From: DTU098 sp964498525 | GTDB lineage: Bacteria > Bacillota > Desulfotomaculia > Desulfotomaculales > Pelotomaculaceae | Reading direction: 5' to 3' | DNA: 64,000 bases | Assembly (NCBI GenBank): GCA_964498525.1 | Contig: CAZCGU010000010.1 | Coordinates: 1 to 64,000, forward strand | Shown: positions 40,511 to 50,474 of the stretch, in pieces | Layout: each line of letters begins with the position of its first letter | Position numbering within the stretch: position 1 is the first letter of the stretch | Translations under genes and position numbers: made by a program | The notes under the pieces: generated by a model | Told to the model about the DNA's origin: nothing | The model's input: only the letters and a program-made list of their open reading frames with translations | Database searches by the model: none

Positions 40511-40927
40511 GTGATTCACCTCCCGGCGGTATTTGGTCATGCATTCAGCTTTGTTTATCTTCCGGCGGTACCCGTTTGCCATCCGAACATTCTGATCTGA
40601 GCAAACTAAGATTTCTTCTTCTAGAAAAAAGACCGAATTCCTACAGGTTTAAAACCCATAGTCAAAAATTTTTTAATCTTCGGTAGCACAGGCACCCGGA
40701 GCAGTCCTCGTTTGGAACCAATGCTTTAAAATTTTACTAAACGCAGTTTTTTACTTGCTTTTTATAGCCTGACCAGCTCCATTAACGGGGAGAGCCTTGT
40801 CTCTGGCTTATAATTAATTCTTTTTTTGAAAATATTACAGATGAATAGTAAAAAGCCAAAGGTTTGCCATATTGACTTTTAACTATTATAATGGTTTTAT
40901 GACTTTTTTCTGGAGGAAATCAATTCA
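40511..40927. other. Divergent intergenic region upstream of miaB
   Basis: About 417 AT-rich bases. It holds the miaB promoter at its right end and, on the left, the start of the minus-strand membrane protein transcript. I see no gene or RNA. Confidence 0.45.
40864..40892 (+). promoter_or_regulatory. Sigma-A promoter of the miaB-mutS region
   Basis: TTGCCA (40864-40869), 17 bases, TATAAT (40887-40892). 36 bases before the miaB TTG. Confidence 0.7.
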
Positions 40928-42250
40928 TTGGGATTATATCATATTAGGACCTTCGGCTGCCAAATGAATGAGCACGATTCGGAGGTGCTGGCGGGAATCC
41001 TAGAAAAGATTGGATATGAACCAGTTGCCGATGTGGTTAAGGCTGACATTGTCCTTTTAAATACCTGCTGTGTCCGGGAAACAGCTGAAAACAAGGTATT
41101 CTCCTTCCTGGGGAGATTGCGCCCGCAAAAGGCGAAAAATCCGGGCATGATTATTGGAGTAGGCGGTTGCATGACCCAGCAGGAAGGCATGGCTTCCAGG
41201 ATCCGCCGTCTGTTTCCCCACGTCGATCTGGTTTTCGGCACCCATAACCTGCACCGCCTGGAAGAATACCTGGCCAGGATCACCGGAAGAAGGGAACCTG
41301 TTTCGGAAATATGGCCATCCCCCCGGGGTAGCACGGAAGGCCTGCCGCATAAAAGAAGAGCAGGAATCAGCGCCTGGGTAACCATCACGTACGGCTGCAA
41401 CAACTTCTGTACCTATTGCATCGTGCCCCACGTCAGGGGCAGGGAGAGGAGCCGCAAACCCGAAGAAATTATAGCTGAAGTAACTGCTCTCGGCCAAAAG
41501 GGATTCAAAGAAGTTGTCTTACTGGGTCAAAATGTTAACTCTTACGGAAAAGACCTGGAAAAAGAACTGGATTTTGCAGAACTTCTAAAAAAGCTGGACA
41601 GCATAGACGGTATTATCAGAATCCGCTACATGACATCTCACCCCAGGGACTTTAACGAGCGGCTGATTCAAACCATTGCATCATCTGCCAAAGTTTGCGA
41701 GCAATTTCACCTGCCGGTTCAAGCAGGGAGCAACATAATTTTAAAAAATATGAACAGGGGCTATACCAGGGAAGACTACTTCAAACTGATCGCTAAAATA
41801 AAAGCAGCTCTGCCGCACGCCACGCTTACAACAGATATTATGGTGGGCTTTCCGGGGGAAACGGACGGCGATTTCGAACAGACCCTGGATCTTATCAGGC
41901 AGATCCGGTTTGATAACGCTTATACCTTTGTCTACAACACCCGACCGGGTACTCCTGCTGCAAAAATGGCCGGTCAGGTTCCCCGGGAAGTAAAGAAGCA
42001 AAGGATCCAGACCCTGATTAAACTCCAAAATGGGATAAGCCTGGAAAAGAACAGGGAAGCTGTGGGGCAGGTCCAGGAAATTCTGGTGGAAGGGGAAGGG
42101 TTGAAGGGTGAACTTTTCCTTTGCGGTCGAAACAGGGGTGGGAAAATGGTTTTTTTTAAGGGCGGGCGGGAATTGTTCGGTTGCCCGGTACCAGTAACAA
42201 TAGAGAATGCCCACTTGGCTTACCTGGCTGGCAGCAGTGCCCAGGTTTAA
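40928..42250 (+). CDS. miaB: tRNA-2-methylthio-N6-dimethylallyladenosine synthase MiaB
   Basis: A 440-residue radical SAM methylthiotransferase. N-terminal RTFGCQMNEHDSEVLAGIL is the MiaB signature (RimO has GCPKN), with further cluster cysteines in NTCCVRE and GGCMTQ. Radical SAM CNNFCTYC lies near residue 157, and a TRAM domain closes the protein. It adds 2-methylthio to i6A37 made by MiaA, which is encoded at 51308 in the same cluster. TTG 40928 follows TGGAGGAAA at nine bases. Confidence 0.95.
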   Translation: MGLYHIRTFGCQMNEHDSEVLAGILEKIGYEPVADVVKADIVLLNTCCVRETAENKVFSFLGRLRPQKAKNPGMIIGVGGCMTQQEGMASRIRRLFPHVDLVFGTHNLHRLEEYLARITGRREPVSEIWPSPRGSTEGLPHKRRAGISAWVTITYGCNNFCTYCIVPHVRGRERSRKPEEIIAEVTALGQKGFKEVVLLGQNVNSYGKDLEKELDFAELLKKLDSIDGIIRIRYMTSHPRDFNERLIQTIASSAKVCEQFHLPVQAGSNIILKNMNRGYTREDYFKLIAKIKAALPHATLTTDIMVGFPGETDGDFEQTLDLIRQIRFDNAYTFVYNTRPGTPAAKMAGQVPREVKKQRIQTLIKLQNGISLEKNREAVGQVQEILVEGEGLKGELFLCGRNRGGKMVFFKGGRELFGCPVPVTIENAHLAYLAGSSAQV

Positions 42251-42305
42251 AAAACCGGTCCTGCTTCCGCCAGGAGATAAAGCCGTAAAGACGGGAGGTG
42301 AAAAA

Positions 42306-42701
42306 GTGTCCATAACGGTATACAATAAAGCAAAGGAGCTGGCAGAAGCGCTTTCCGGCTCAAAAGAACTGAATGATGTCAGGGAAGCCGAGGCCAAAAT
42401 GCTGGAGGATACGGAAGCCCGGCAAATTATCAATGCATTTCAGGAAAAACAGCACCATTTGCAAAAAATCCAATCCCTGGGACAAGCCTTGACAAAGGAC
42501 CAGACAGATGAAGTGGAGAAACTTGAAAAACAGATGGTAGAAAATCCGCTGATTTTTGATTTCTATAAAGCAAGGCAACATTTTGATCTGGTTTTGCAAA
42601 GGGTTAACAAGATTATCGGTGAATCCCTGGGGCCAGATCCGGAATGCAACTGTGACAGTGTATGTGGTGAAGGTTCTTGCGGCTGCAGCGGCTGTCAATA
42701 G
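42306..42701 (+). CDS. YlbF family protein with cysteine-rich tail
   Basis: A 131-residue YlbF/YmcA (DUF964) helical protein: VYNKAKELAEALSGSKELND, then a central helix pair ending in FDLVLQRVNKIIGESL. The last 18 residues hold six cysteines (CNCDSVCGEGSCGCSGC). In Bacillus, YlbF, YmcA and YaaT form a complex that carries 4Fe-4S clusters and directs RNase Y; RNase Y is present at 11295. GTG 42306 follows GGGAGGTGA. The frame is open further upstream without a start context. It lies 55 bases after miaB in the same transcript. Confidence 0.85.
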   Translation: MSITVYNKAKELAEALSGSKELNDVREAEAKMLEDTEARQIINAFQEKQHHLQKIQSLGQALTKDQTDEVEKLEKQMVENPLIFDFYKARQHFDLVLQRVNKIIGESLGPDPECNCDSVCGEGSCGCSGCQ

Positions 42702-42823
42702 ATTATAAAAACAATTTGGGCATCCCCCCTGCGAAGAAATCAATATTTTTTGTCTTGTCCTTTTGAATACCCGGGGACAGCCTTTTAAGTCCGCTTTGAC
42801 CCAATCCTTCCTGCGGGGCTTGC

Positions 42824-42846
42824 AACCCTTAACGGGGGGTTTTTCT
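42824..42846 (+). terminator. Weak terminator before mutS
   Basis: AACCC (42824-42828) pairs with GGGTT (42837-42841), then TTTTC. Short stem; it may attenuate rather than stop. Confidence 0.45.
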
Positions 42847-42865
42847 TTTGGTTTACAATACCATA

Positions 42866-42874
42866 TGTTATAAT
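42866..42874 (+). promoter_or_regulatory. Extended -10 promoter of mutS
   Basis: TGTTATAAT with consensus -10 at 42869-42874, 21 bases before the mutS GTG. Confidence 0.5.
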
Positions 42875-42894
42875 AAACACCAGGAGGGGTTCCG

Positions 42895-45510
42895 GTGAGT
42901 TTCACACCGATGATCAGACAATATCTAGAGATTAAGAAACAATATCCGGATGCCATTCTTTTTTTTCGGCTGGGTGATTTTTACGAAATGTTTTTTGATG
43001 ATGCCCGGCTTGCCTCCCGCGAACTCGAGATAACCCTGACCGGCAGGGAAGGGGGTGCAAAAGAACGTGTCCCTATGTGCGGTATTCCCTATCACGCTTG
43101 CGATACTTACATCGCCAGGCTTATCGCTAAAAAGTATCGCGTGGCGATCTGTGAACAGGTTGAGGATCCCTCCGCCGCCAAGGGGATTGTCAGGCGGGAA
43201 GTAGTCAAGGTAATTACCCCGGGAACGGTCCTGGACGGACAGTTGCTGGAAGCCAAGGTGAACAATTATCTGGCAAGTATAGCCCCGATGGAAAAAGGCT
43301 TCAGTTTCGCCGTTACCGATATTACCACAGGACAGTTCATGGTTGGCTCCTTTTCGGGGGAAAGGGCGGAAAAGGCCTTGCAGGAAGAACTTTCCCGCCT
43401 CCTGCCGGCGGAGATCATTGTGCCCCTGGCGAAAATTGAGACTTTGCCCAAAACTATAAATACCCGGGGCATATCGATGGTTAACGGCTATAAGGATATG
43501 GCCTTTGATCCGGCCGGAGCCGCCCGGTTGCTGGAGGAACAGTTTGGGCCGGGCGTTCTGAAAACTATGCTCTCATCTGAAGCCAGGTTTTCCATTCCGG
43601 CTGCGGGCGCCCTTCTTTGTTTTATCAAGGAAACCCAAAAACGGGACCTAACCCACATCCGGGAGATCGAATTTTATCAGCCGGGAAAGTATCTACACCT
43701 GGACGGATCCACCCGCCGCAATCTGGAGTTAACCCGCTGCAGTCAGGATGCCACCAGAAAAAACACCCTTCTTTCAATCCTTGATTACACTGTTACCGCC
43801 ATGGGCGGCAGGCTAATCCGGAACTGGATTGAGCAACCCCTCCTGGACGCGGAAAAAATTGAATCTAGACTGACGGCTGTGGAAGAACTGGTCAACACGA
43901 CGCTATTTCGTTACGACCTGAAATCCGAATTAAAACATATCTACGATCTGGAACGGCTGGCCGGCAAAATTTCCTTTGGTTCCGCCAATGCCCGGGATCT
44001 GGTGGCCCTGAAGAAATCTCTGGGTTATCTTCCGGCGCTAAAAGCACTCCTGGCGGGGGCCAAATCAGACCTTTTGCAAAAAACTGGTTTAGCAATCGAT
44101 CCCCTGCCGGAAGTCCGGGATCTAATAAATATTGCCATCGAGGATGACCCGCCCATATCCGTAAGAGACGGCGGCATCATTAAAAAAGGCTACAATTCAG
44201 AAGTTGACCGTCTGCGCCAGGCCGGGCGGGAAGCTAAAACCATGCTGGCCGGGTTGGAGGAACGAGAAAGGGCCCGTAGCGGGATAAAGTCTTTAAAAGT
44301 CGGTTTCAATAAAGTTTTTGGTTATTATATAGAGGTAACCCGTTCCAACTTACCCCAGGTACCGGCAGAATACCAGCGCAAACAAACCCTGGCCAACGCG
44401 GAAAGGTATATTACACCGGAATTAAAGGAATATGAAGACCTGCTCCTGGGCGCAAAGGAACGCCTGACCCAGCTGGAATACAGTCTCTTCCTTGGGATTA
44501 GGGATAAATTAGCCGCCGATCTTGGACGTATCCAGCATTCCGCCGCCGCCGTAGCCAGGGCGGACGCCTTCTATTCCCTGGCGGAGGCGGCATTTGCCGG
44601 AAGCTACACCAGGCCTGAAGTCAGTAAAGACGGACTGCTGATAATCAGGGACGGTCGGCACCCCGTTCTGGAAAAAGTCCTGGGACCGGAACAGTTTGTA
44701 CCCAATGACTGTACCATGGATAATGAAAAATGCCGTCTTGTGCTTATTACCGGTCCCAACATGGCCGGTAAAAGTACTTACATGCGCCAGGTTGCCCTGA
44801 TTATTCTAATGACCCAAATTGGGAGCTATGTACCTGCATCCCTGGCCCGGATACCTCTGGTGGACCGGATTTTTACCAGAATCGGGGCATCGGACGACCT
44901 GGCCGGCGGGCAGAGTACATTTATGGTGGAAATGAATGAATGCCGCTCCATCGTAAAGGGGGCAACCAGAAACAGCCTGGTCATCATGGATGAAGTAGGG
45001 CGGGGAACCAGTACCTACGATGGGATCAGTATAGCCCGGGCCCTGGTGGAGTATATTCATTTGAAAATTGGCGCAAAAACGTTATTTTCAACCCATTACC
45101 ACGAACTGACCGATATGGATCAGATTCCTGGTATTGCCAATTATAATGTTGCGGTACAGGAAAACGGCGAAGACATAGTTTTTTTAAGGAAAGTAACCAG
45201 AGGAAAATCCGATCGCAGTTACGGCATCCACGTGGCCCGGCTGGCCGGCCTGCCGGAAAAAATTATCGCCCGGGCGACCGAAATTCTAGATACCCTTGAA
45301 TCGACCAGAGCAACGCCGGCCGAGGCCGCGGCAACCGGCGAAAACGGGGGTTTTTCGGAGCAGGGACAAAAACCGGAGCCAGACAAGTCCCGGGGTGAGA
45401 CCCTGGAAGCAAAGGTTATAGAGAAATTGCGGGATCTTGATGTTTTAAACCTGACCCCGCTGGAAGCCATCAACCAGCTCCACCTGCTGCGTCAAGCCCT
45501 GGAGAAGTAA
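42895..45510 (+). CDS. mutS: DNA mismatch repair protein MutS
   Basis: An 871-residue MutS. The mismatch-contacting FFRLGDFYEMF motif (F-x-E) is near residue 23, the connector and lever domains follow, and the ATPase has Walker A TGPNMAGKST (~619), DEVGRGTSTYDG and a STHYHELT switch. The C-terminal ~60 residues carry a variable linker and the tetramerisation-type helix. It recognises mismatches and recruits MutL, encoded at 48614. The start is GTG 42895 after CAGGAGGGG. Confidence 0.97.
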   Translation: MSFTPMIRQYLEIKKQYPDAILFFRLGDFYEMFFDDARLASRELEITLTGREGGAKERVPMCGIPYHACDTYIARLIAKKYRVAICEQVEDPSAAKGIVRREVVKVITPGTVLDGQLLEAKVNNYLASIAPMEKGFSFAVTDITTGQFMVGSFSGERAEKALQEELSRLLPAEIIVPLAKIETLPKTINTRGISMVNGYKDMAFDPAGAARLLEEQFGPGVLKTMLSSEARFSIPAAGALLCFIKETQKRDLTHIREIEFYQPGKYLHLDGSTRRNLELTRCSQDATRKNTLLSILDYTVTAMGGRLIRNWIEQPLLDAEKIESRLTAVEELVNTTLFRYDLKSELKHIYDLERLAGKISFGSANARDLVALKKSLGYLPALKALLAGAKSDLLQKTGLAIDPLPEVRDLINIAIEDDPPISVRDGGIIKKGYNSEVDRLRQAGREAKTMLAGLEERERARSGIKSLKVGFNKVFGYYIEVTRSNLPQVPAEYQRKQTLANAERYITPELKEYEDLLLGAKERLTQLEYSLFLGIRDKLAADLGRIQHSAAAVARADAFYSLAEAAFAGSYTRPEVSKDGLLIIRDGRHPVLEKVLGPEQFVPNDCTMDNEKCRLVLITGPNMAGKSTYMRQVALIILMTQIGSYVPASLARIPLVDRIFTRIGASDDLAGGQSTFMVEMNECRSIVKGATRNSLVIMDEVGRGTSTYDGISIARALVEYIHLKIGAKTLFSTHYHELTDMDQIPGIANYNVAVQENGEDIVFLRKVTRGKSDRSYGIHVARLAGLPEKIIARATEILDTLESTRATPAEAAATGENGGFSEQGQKPEPDKSRGETLEAKVIEKLRDLDVLNLTPLEAINQLHLLRQALEK

Positions 45511-45564
45511 TTGTAAAATATGTTTTGGCAAGGCAATACCTGATTTTGATGAGGGGGAGGAAAA

Positions 45565-47241
45565 ATGAACGTCGGTGTGGATGTAGGGGGTACTTTTACC
45601 GACGCAGTGCTTCTGGAAAATAATCTGGTCCGCGCCACTGCAAAGGTTCCGACCAGAAGAGACCTGTTAGTGTCTGTCCTGGAAGCAATTGATGTTGTCC
45701 TCAAGGGTGTTGACGTAAAAGAATTAGACAGGGTCGTTTTTAGCACAACTATGATTACAAATCTCATTGCAGAGCGTAAATTTGAAGATGTGGCTTTATT
45801 GCTGATACCCGGTCCGGGTTTGGCCCACGAATCATACAATTTTGGCACAAAGGTACATATCCTGTCGGGAGCTATCGACTACCGGGGCCGGGAAATTATC
45901 CAGCTTAATGACCAGGAAATTGAATCCGCCCTTATGGACCTGTCCAGGCAGGGATACAGCAGGGTTTGCGTAGTGGGTAAGTTTTCACCCCGCAACACAA
46001 CTCAGGAAAAACGTGTGGCAGCTATTATTGAAAAAAAGTTGCCGGGCTGTAAAGTTGATCTGGGATCCATGCTTGGCGGCCAGTTAAACTTTCCCAGACG
46101 GGTGGTCACAACCCACCTCACCAGCGCCACCCGCGAACCTTACCATCACTTCCTCAATTCCATCCGGCAGGCCCTGGCAGTGCGGAAAATAAACGCAGAC
46201 GTTTTCATCTTAAAAGCTGACGGGGGAACAATGCCCCTGGAAAACGCGGAGGAACTGCCTATTGAAACGGTTTTCTCGGGACCCGCGGCCAGTACCCTCG
46301 GTGTTCAAGCGCTGATCCCCCCCGGGGAAACCGCCGTGGTTGTGGATATCGGAGGCACTACCACCGACCTGGCCTTGATTTTAAGCGGCCAACCACTGCT
46401 GTCTTCCAGGGGGGCAAAGGTGGAAAACCAGCTCACCCAGGTACGTACCCTGGCTGTGAAGTCCGTGCCCGTAGGCGGCGACAGCTCTTTGGAACGGGCC
46501 GGGGACGGTTTTATTATCGGTACCGGCAGGCAGGGCCCCGCCTACTGTATGGGCGGTCCGGCGCCAACTCCTTCCGATGCCCTCCGGGTTTTGGGGATGA
46601 CGGAACTGGGGGATCTTCACAGGGCTGAGGAGGCCATGACCGCACTGGGCCAGGTCCTTAACCTGAGTGCCAGGGAGACTGCCGGGACAGTCATGGAGAT
46701 GGTAGCAACCAAAATTACTTCTGAGATTAACAGTATGTTTTTGGACTGGGAGCAAGAGCCCGCTTATCTCGTATGGGAAGTACTCCAGAAAAAAAAGGTA
46801 AGGCCAGGTTTAGTTGCCGGGGTAGGCGGCGGCGCTTCCGGTTTTATCACCCGGATTGCTTCTGAACTGAACTGCGATCCGTTCATCCCGCCCCATGCCC
46901 CGGTGGCAAATGCTATTGGCGCCGCCGTTGCGAAGCCAACGATACAGTTAAGCCTGAGGGCCGATACCGAGCAAAGATACTACATTATCCAGGAAGATGG
47001 GTTTCAGGGCAAACTTGGCGACAAACATTTCAGTGAAAAGGAGGCCCTTCTCCTGGCGAAAGAAAAACTCCTGGCAAGGGCAGTGAAATATGGGCTGGAT
47101 CTTGACCCGGAGGAAATAGAAACCACCCATAGGGAAGTTTTTAATATGATCAGGGACTGGACAACAACCGGCAGACTCATCGACATCACCGTTCAAACTC
47201 CCAGAGGAATCACCGGCAGGATTTTGCAGGGGGTGGAATAA
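45565..47241 (+). CDS. Hydantoinase/oxoprolinase family protein
   Basis: A 558-residue protein. It has an N-terminal actin-like NVGVDVGGTFTDAVLLEN motif, STTMITNLIAE, and the core ATPase segment VVVDIGGTTTDLALILSGQP near residue 258; GVGGGASGF closes the second ATPase lobe. The family includes N-methylhydantoinase A, 5-oxoprolinase and acetone carboxylase beta. The partner HyuB-type subunit is absent, so the substrate is open. Four genes from here to miaA run with almost no gaps. ATG follows GAGGGGGAGGAAA. Confidence 0.85.
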   Translation: MNVGVDVGGTFTDAVLLENNLVRATAKVPTRRDLLVSVLEAIDVVLKGVDVKELDRVVFSTTMITNLIAERKFEDVALLLIPGPGLAHESYNFGTKVHILSGAIDYRGREIIQLNDQEIESALMDLSRQGYSRVCVVGKFSPRNTTQEKRVAAIIEKKLPGCKVDLGSMLGGQLNFPRRVVTTHLTSATREPYHHFLNSIRQALAVRKINADVFILKADGGTMPLENAEELPIETVFSGPAASTLGVQALIPPGETAVVVDIGGTTTDLALILSGQPLLSSRGAKVENQLTQVRTLAVKSVPVGGDSSLERAGDGFIIGTGRQGPAYCMGGPAPTPSDALRVLGMTELGDLHRAEEAMTALGQVLNLSARETAGTVMEMVATKITSEINSMFLDWEQEPAYLVWEVLQKKKVRPGLVAGVGGGASGFITRIASELNCDPFIPPHAPVANAIGAAVAKPTIQLSLRADTEQRYYIIQEDGFQGKLGDKHFSEKEALLLAKEKLLARAVKYGLDLDPEEIETTHREVFNMIRDWTTTGRLIDITVQTPRGITGRILQGVE

Positions 47242-47242
47242 G

Positions 47243-48610
47243 ATGAAAAAACAGGAAGGCAAACAAACGGGCTTAATATTTTTTCCTGCCTTTGACTGGG
47301 CCATTTCCCCCACCCATCCGGAAAGGGAAGAACGTCTTCTTTACACCCGGGACCAGATTTTTGAAGAAGGGATTATGGATCTTCCCCAAATTCACGAATT
47401 TACTGCATCCCTGGCAACTGTCCACGATATTGCCAGGACACATTTTTGCGTCCCCCGGGTTGAGGACCAGACCACAGAGGCGCATTTAATTGCCGCCGGG
47501 GCGGCAATCTTGCTGGCTGGCCGGATCGTCACGGGTCAGATTAAAAACGGCTTTGCCCTGGTCAGACCCCCCGGTCACCACGCCATGCGGGTAGTCCACG
47601 GCAACCGGGGTTTCTGTAATATTAATAACGAAGCTATCATGGTTGAATACCTGCGCAGCCGGTACGGCGTCAAGCGGGTGGCCATTATTGACACCGATGT
47701 GCACCACGGTGACGGTACCCAGAATATTTTCTGGCACGACCCGGATGTATTGTTTATTTCCTTCCACCAGGACGGCCGGACAATCTACCCGGGTACGGGC
47801 TTTACCCACGAATTGGGCGGCCCCAGGGCCTTCGCTCGCACCATTAATATTCCGTTGCAGCCGGGTACTTCCGATGAAAACCTGCTTTACGTGGTTGACA
47901 ACCTGATCCTGCCAATCCTGGCGGATTTTAAACCGGATTTTATTGTTAATTCGGCCGGGCAGGACAATCATTTTACCGACCCCCTGGGAAGCATGAGAAT
48001 AAGCGCCCAGGGTTACGCAAAGCTGACTGAAAAGCTTGGCCCGGACTTAGCCGTGCTGGAGGGGGGTTATGCCATTGAAACAGCTTTACCCTACGTAAAC
48101 ATGGCTATCATTCTGGCTCTGGCGGGACTTGACTACACCAATGTACGAGAACCGGACTACTGGCCCGAACGCTTTAAAGAAAGCCCCGACCGCTCCCTTC
48201 AGGTGCGCAAGCTTGTGGATCAGATCCTGCATTACTGGCAATTACGCGATCAGATGCCGCCTGATTCCAGGTCCATCCGCGGCCAGTTCTACGAAAGAAA
48301 CAAAAGGATTTTTTATGATACTGATTACATTGAAGAGGAGCAATTGGAAAGGCTGAAGCTGTGTGATCACTGCCCGGGCTATCTAGCAATTGATTCCAGA
48401 GCCAATCACGGCATAGCAAAGTCCGGTAAAGTCAAATGCCTGTCCGTACCCTTCAAAGCCTGTGCAAAATGCCGGTCTGAAGCGGCGGAAGCGTACCACC
48501 AGGCCAAAAAAATGGGTTCCCACCAGTATGTTTACCTTCAGGATAAGTCATCGGACATCTTTTTGGGCTATTCTGCAGGGAGTGGGAAGGAGTGGCAATC
48601 GGGGGGATAG
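47243..48610 (+). CDS. Histone deacetylase family protein with zinc-finger-like tail
   Basis: A 455-residue arginase/deacetylase-fold protein. The catalytic set is visible: RPPGHHAMRVVHGNRGFCNI (~residue 110), IDTDVHHGDGTQ (~150), the DNHFTDPLGSM aspartate region and LEGGYAIE with the active tyrosine. Bacterial members deacetylate small amines or acetyl-lysines (AcuC). After ~residue 350 there is a ~100-residue extension with CDHC (~373) and CAKC (~410) pairs, a likely zinc site not usual in AcuC. It begins two bases after the hydantoinase stop and ends just before mutL. Confidence 0.88.
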   Translation: MKKQEGKQTGLIFFPAFDWAISPTHPEREERLLYTRDQIFEEGIMDLPQIHEFTASLATVHDIARTHFCVPRVEDQTTEAHLIAAGAAILLAGRIVTGQIKNGFALVRPPGHHAMRVVHGNRGFCNINNEAIMVEYLRSRYGVKRVAIIDTDVHHGDGTQNIFWHDPDVLFISFHQDGRTIYPGTGFTHELGGPRAFARTINIPLQPGTSDENLLYVVDNLILPILADFKPDFIVNSAGQDNHFTDPLGSMRISAQGYAKLTEKLGPDLAVLEGGYAIETALPYVNMAIILALAGLDYTNVREPDYWPERFKESPDRSLQVRKLVDQILHYWQLRDQMPPDSRSIRGQFYERNKRIFYDTDYIEEEQLERLKLCDHCPGYLAIDSRANHGIAKSGKVKCLSVPFKACAKCRSEAAEAYHQAKKMGSHQYVYLQDKSSDIFLGYSAGSGKEWQSGG

Positions 48611-48613
48611 CAG

Positions 48614-50455
48614 GTGGATATTTTGCCTAGCATTAAGATTCTTGATTCCTTGACTGCAAACCAGATCGCCGCCGGGGAAGTTGTGGAAAAACCGTTCTCG
48701 GTGGTCAAGGAACTTGTGGAAAACTCAATTGACGCACGAGCTGAAAGGATCGTTGTAAACCTGGAAGAGGGCGGGCTGGCGGCTGTAAGCGTATCAGATG
48801 ACGGATACGGAATGAACCGGGAAGACCTCCTGCTGGCCTTCCAACGTCACGCCACCAGCAAAATTACACACGCCTCCGATCTTAGCCGGATCGCCACCCT
48901 GGGGTTCAGGGGGGAAGCGCTGCCCAGCATTGCTTCCATTTCCAGGGTGATTGTAACAACCAGGACCCGCGATGTTTTAAAGGGAAACCGGGCGGTTGTT
49001 GAAGGGGGTAAAATCGTAGATGTTGCGCCGGTGGGTTGCCCCGGAGGCACCACCATACTGGTCAAGGATCTGTTTTACAATACGCCTGCCCGGCGTAAGG
49101 CTATGAAAAGCCCTTCCACAGAAGGATCGTTGTGCGGGGAATTGGTTTCCCGCCTGGCCCTGGCCCGGCCGGACCTTAGCTTTGAACTTAAAATAAAAGG
49201 AAGACGCGTATTCTATGCGCCGGGTTCCGGCCATTTGCTGGACTCCGTTACAGCTGTTTACGGCGCCCAACTGGCAAAACAAATGCTTTCAGTTAATTTT
49301 GCTGAAAAAGGGCTTATCCTCACCGGGCTGACGGGCAAACCATCCTTGAGCCGCAGCACCCGCAGCCACATCACGCTTATTATCAACGACCGCTACGTAC
49401 GCTGCCCTGTTATTGCCACAGCAGTGGAGGAAGCTTACCACTCCCTGCTGCCCCAGGGCCGCCGGCCGGTTACGGTGCTGGCTTTAAGGGTGGAACCGGA
49501 GTTCCTGGACGTGAATATTCACCCGGCCAAACTGGAAGTAAGACTTCTAGAAGAAGAACAAATTGCCGCCCTGGTGACCCGGGCCCTTCTGGAAACACTC
49601 CGGGCAAAAGAAATAATCCCCGAGGCCAGAGCCGCCCGGCCAGCCCTGGAATCCGGCAAACAAGACGAAGAGCAGGTTGAACTAGACTTACGGCCCCAAC
49701 AGCACGCCGGGGTTCCCCCCTTCCGGGATACGGTTTTCCGGGATAAGGACAAAACGGAATACGAGACTGCCGGCTCCGGCTTATCCCTTGAACCGGCAAA
49801 CAAGGGGACGGTGGAACATCTACCGGCAAAAGACAGGGCCCGGGCAGGCGGGGAATTTGCCGGCAGGTTGAACGCTGAAAACGAACTGCCGGTTTTAAAG
49901 GCCCTGGCCCATCTGCACCCCGTCTATATCCTGGCCAGCGGGCAGGAAGGCCTTTATATCGTAGACCAGCATGCCGCCCACGAAAGGATCCTGTACGAAG
50001 GCTACCTGGCCCAAAGGGAGCAAAAAGAAAGCCAGTGTCTTCTTCTGCCGGTGATGCTGGAACTTGATTACAGGGACGCGGCAGTCCTGGCCGATCATGT
50101 GATCTGGTTTACTGACGCGGGTTTTATTATTGAACATTTCGGCGGCCATTCTTTTAGGTTAAGGGGCGTTCCGGCGAGCTTTCCTGCCGGTGAAGAAAAG
50201 AGCATCTTCCTTGACCTGCTGGATTATTTCAGGGAGAGGGGACAGGGGCTGGACCGGGTTGAATTTCACCATCGACTGGCTGCCTCAATGGCCTGCAGGA
50301 GTGCTGTCAAGGGGGGGGAAAGGCTGTCTATAGCTTCGATGGACGCCTTGCTGGAAAGTTTGGCCCAAACCAGGAATCCTTATACTTGCCCCCATGGGAG
50401 ACCCACGGTAATTCACATGTCCTACAGAGAAATGGAAAACCGTTTCAAACGTTGA
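48614..50455 (+). CDS. mutL: DNA mismatch repair protein MutL
   Basis: A 613-residue MutL. N-terminal GHKL ATPase: QIAAGEVVEKPFSVVKELVE, NSIDA, DDGYGM and LGFRGEALPSIASIS. A proline/charge-rich linker (~residues 335-425) leads to the C-terminal dimerisation/endonuclease domain with DQHAAHERILYE near residue 453 and CPHGRPTVIHMS. The DQHA-x2-E-x4-E motif marks a nicking MutL, as expected in bacteria lacking MutH. It starts at GTG 48614 close behind the deacetylase gene. Confidence 0.97.
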   Translation: MDILPSIKILDSLTANQIAAGEVVEKPFSVVKELVENSIDARAERIVVNLEEGGLAAVSVSDDGYGMNREDLLLAFQRHATSKITHASDLSRIATLGFRGEALPSIASISRVIVTTRTRDVLKGNRAVVEGGKIVDVAPVGCPGGTTILVKDLFYNTPARRKAMKSPSTEGSLCGELVSRLALARPDLSFELKIKGRRVFYAPGSGHLLDSVTAVYGAQLAKQMLSVNFAEKGLILTGLTGKPSLSRSTRSHITLIINDRYVRCPVIATAVEEAYHSLLPQGRRPVTVLALRVEPEFLDVNIHPAKLEVRLLEEEQIAALVTRALLETLRAKEIIPEARAARPALESGKQDEEQVELDLRPQQHAGVPPFRDTVFRDKDKTEYETAGSGLSLEPANKGTVEHLPAKDRARAGGEFAGRLNAENELPVLKALAHLHPVYILASGQEGLYIVDQHAAHERILYEGYLAQREQKESQCLLLPVMLELDYRDAAVLADHVIWFTDAGFIIEHFGGHSFRLRGVPASFPAGEEKSIFLDLLDYFRERGQGLDRVEFHHRLAASMACRSAVKGGERLSIASMDALLESLAQTRNPYTCPHGRPTVIHMSYREMENRFKR

Positions 50456-50474
50456 AAAATCATTTAAGGGGTAG

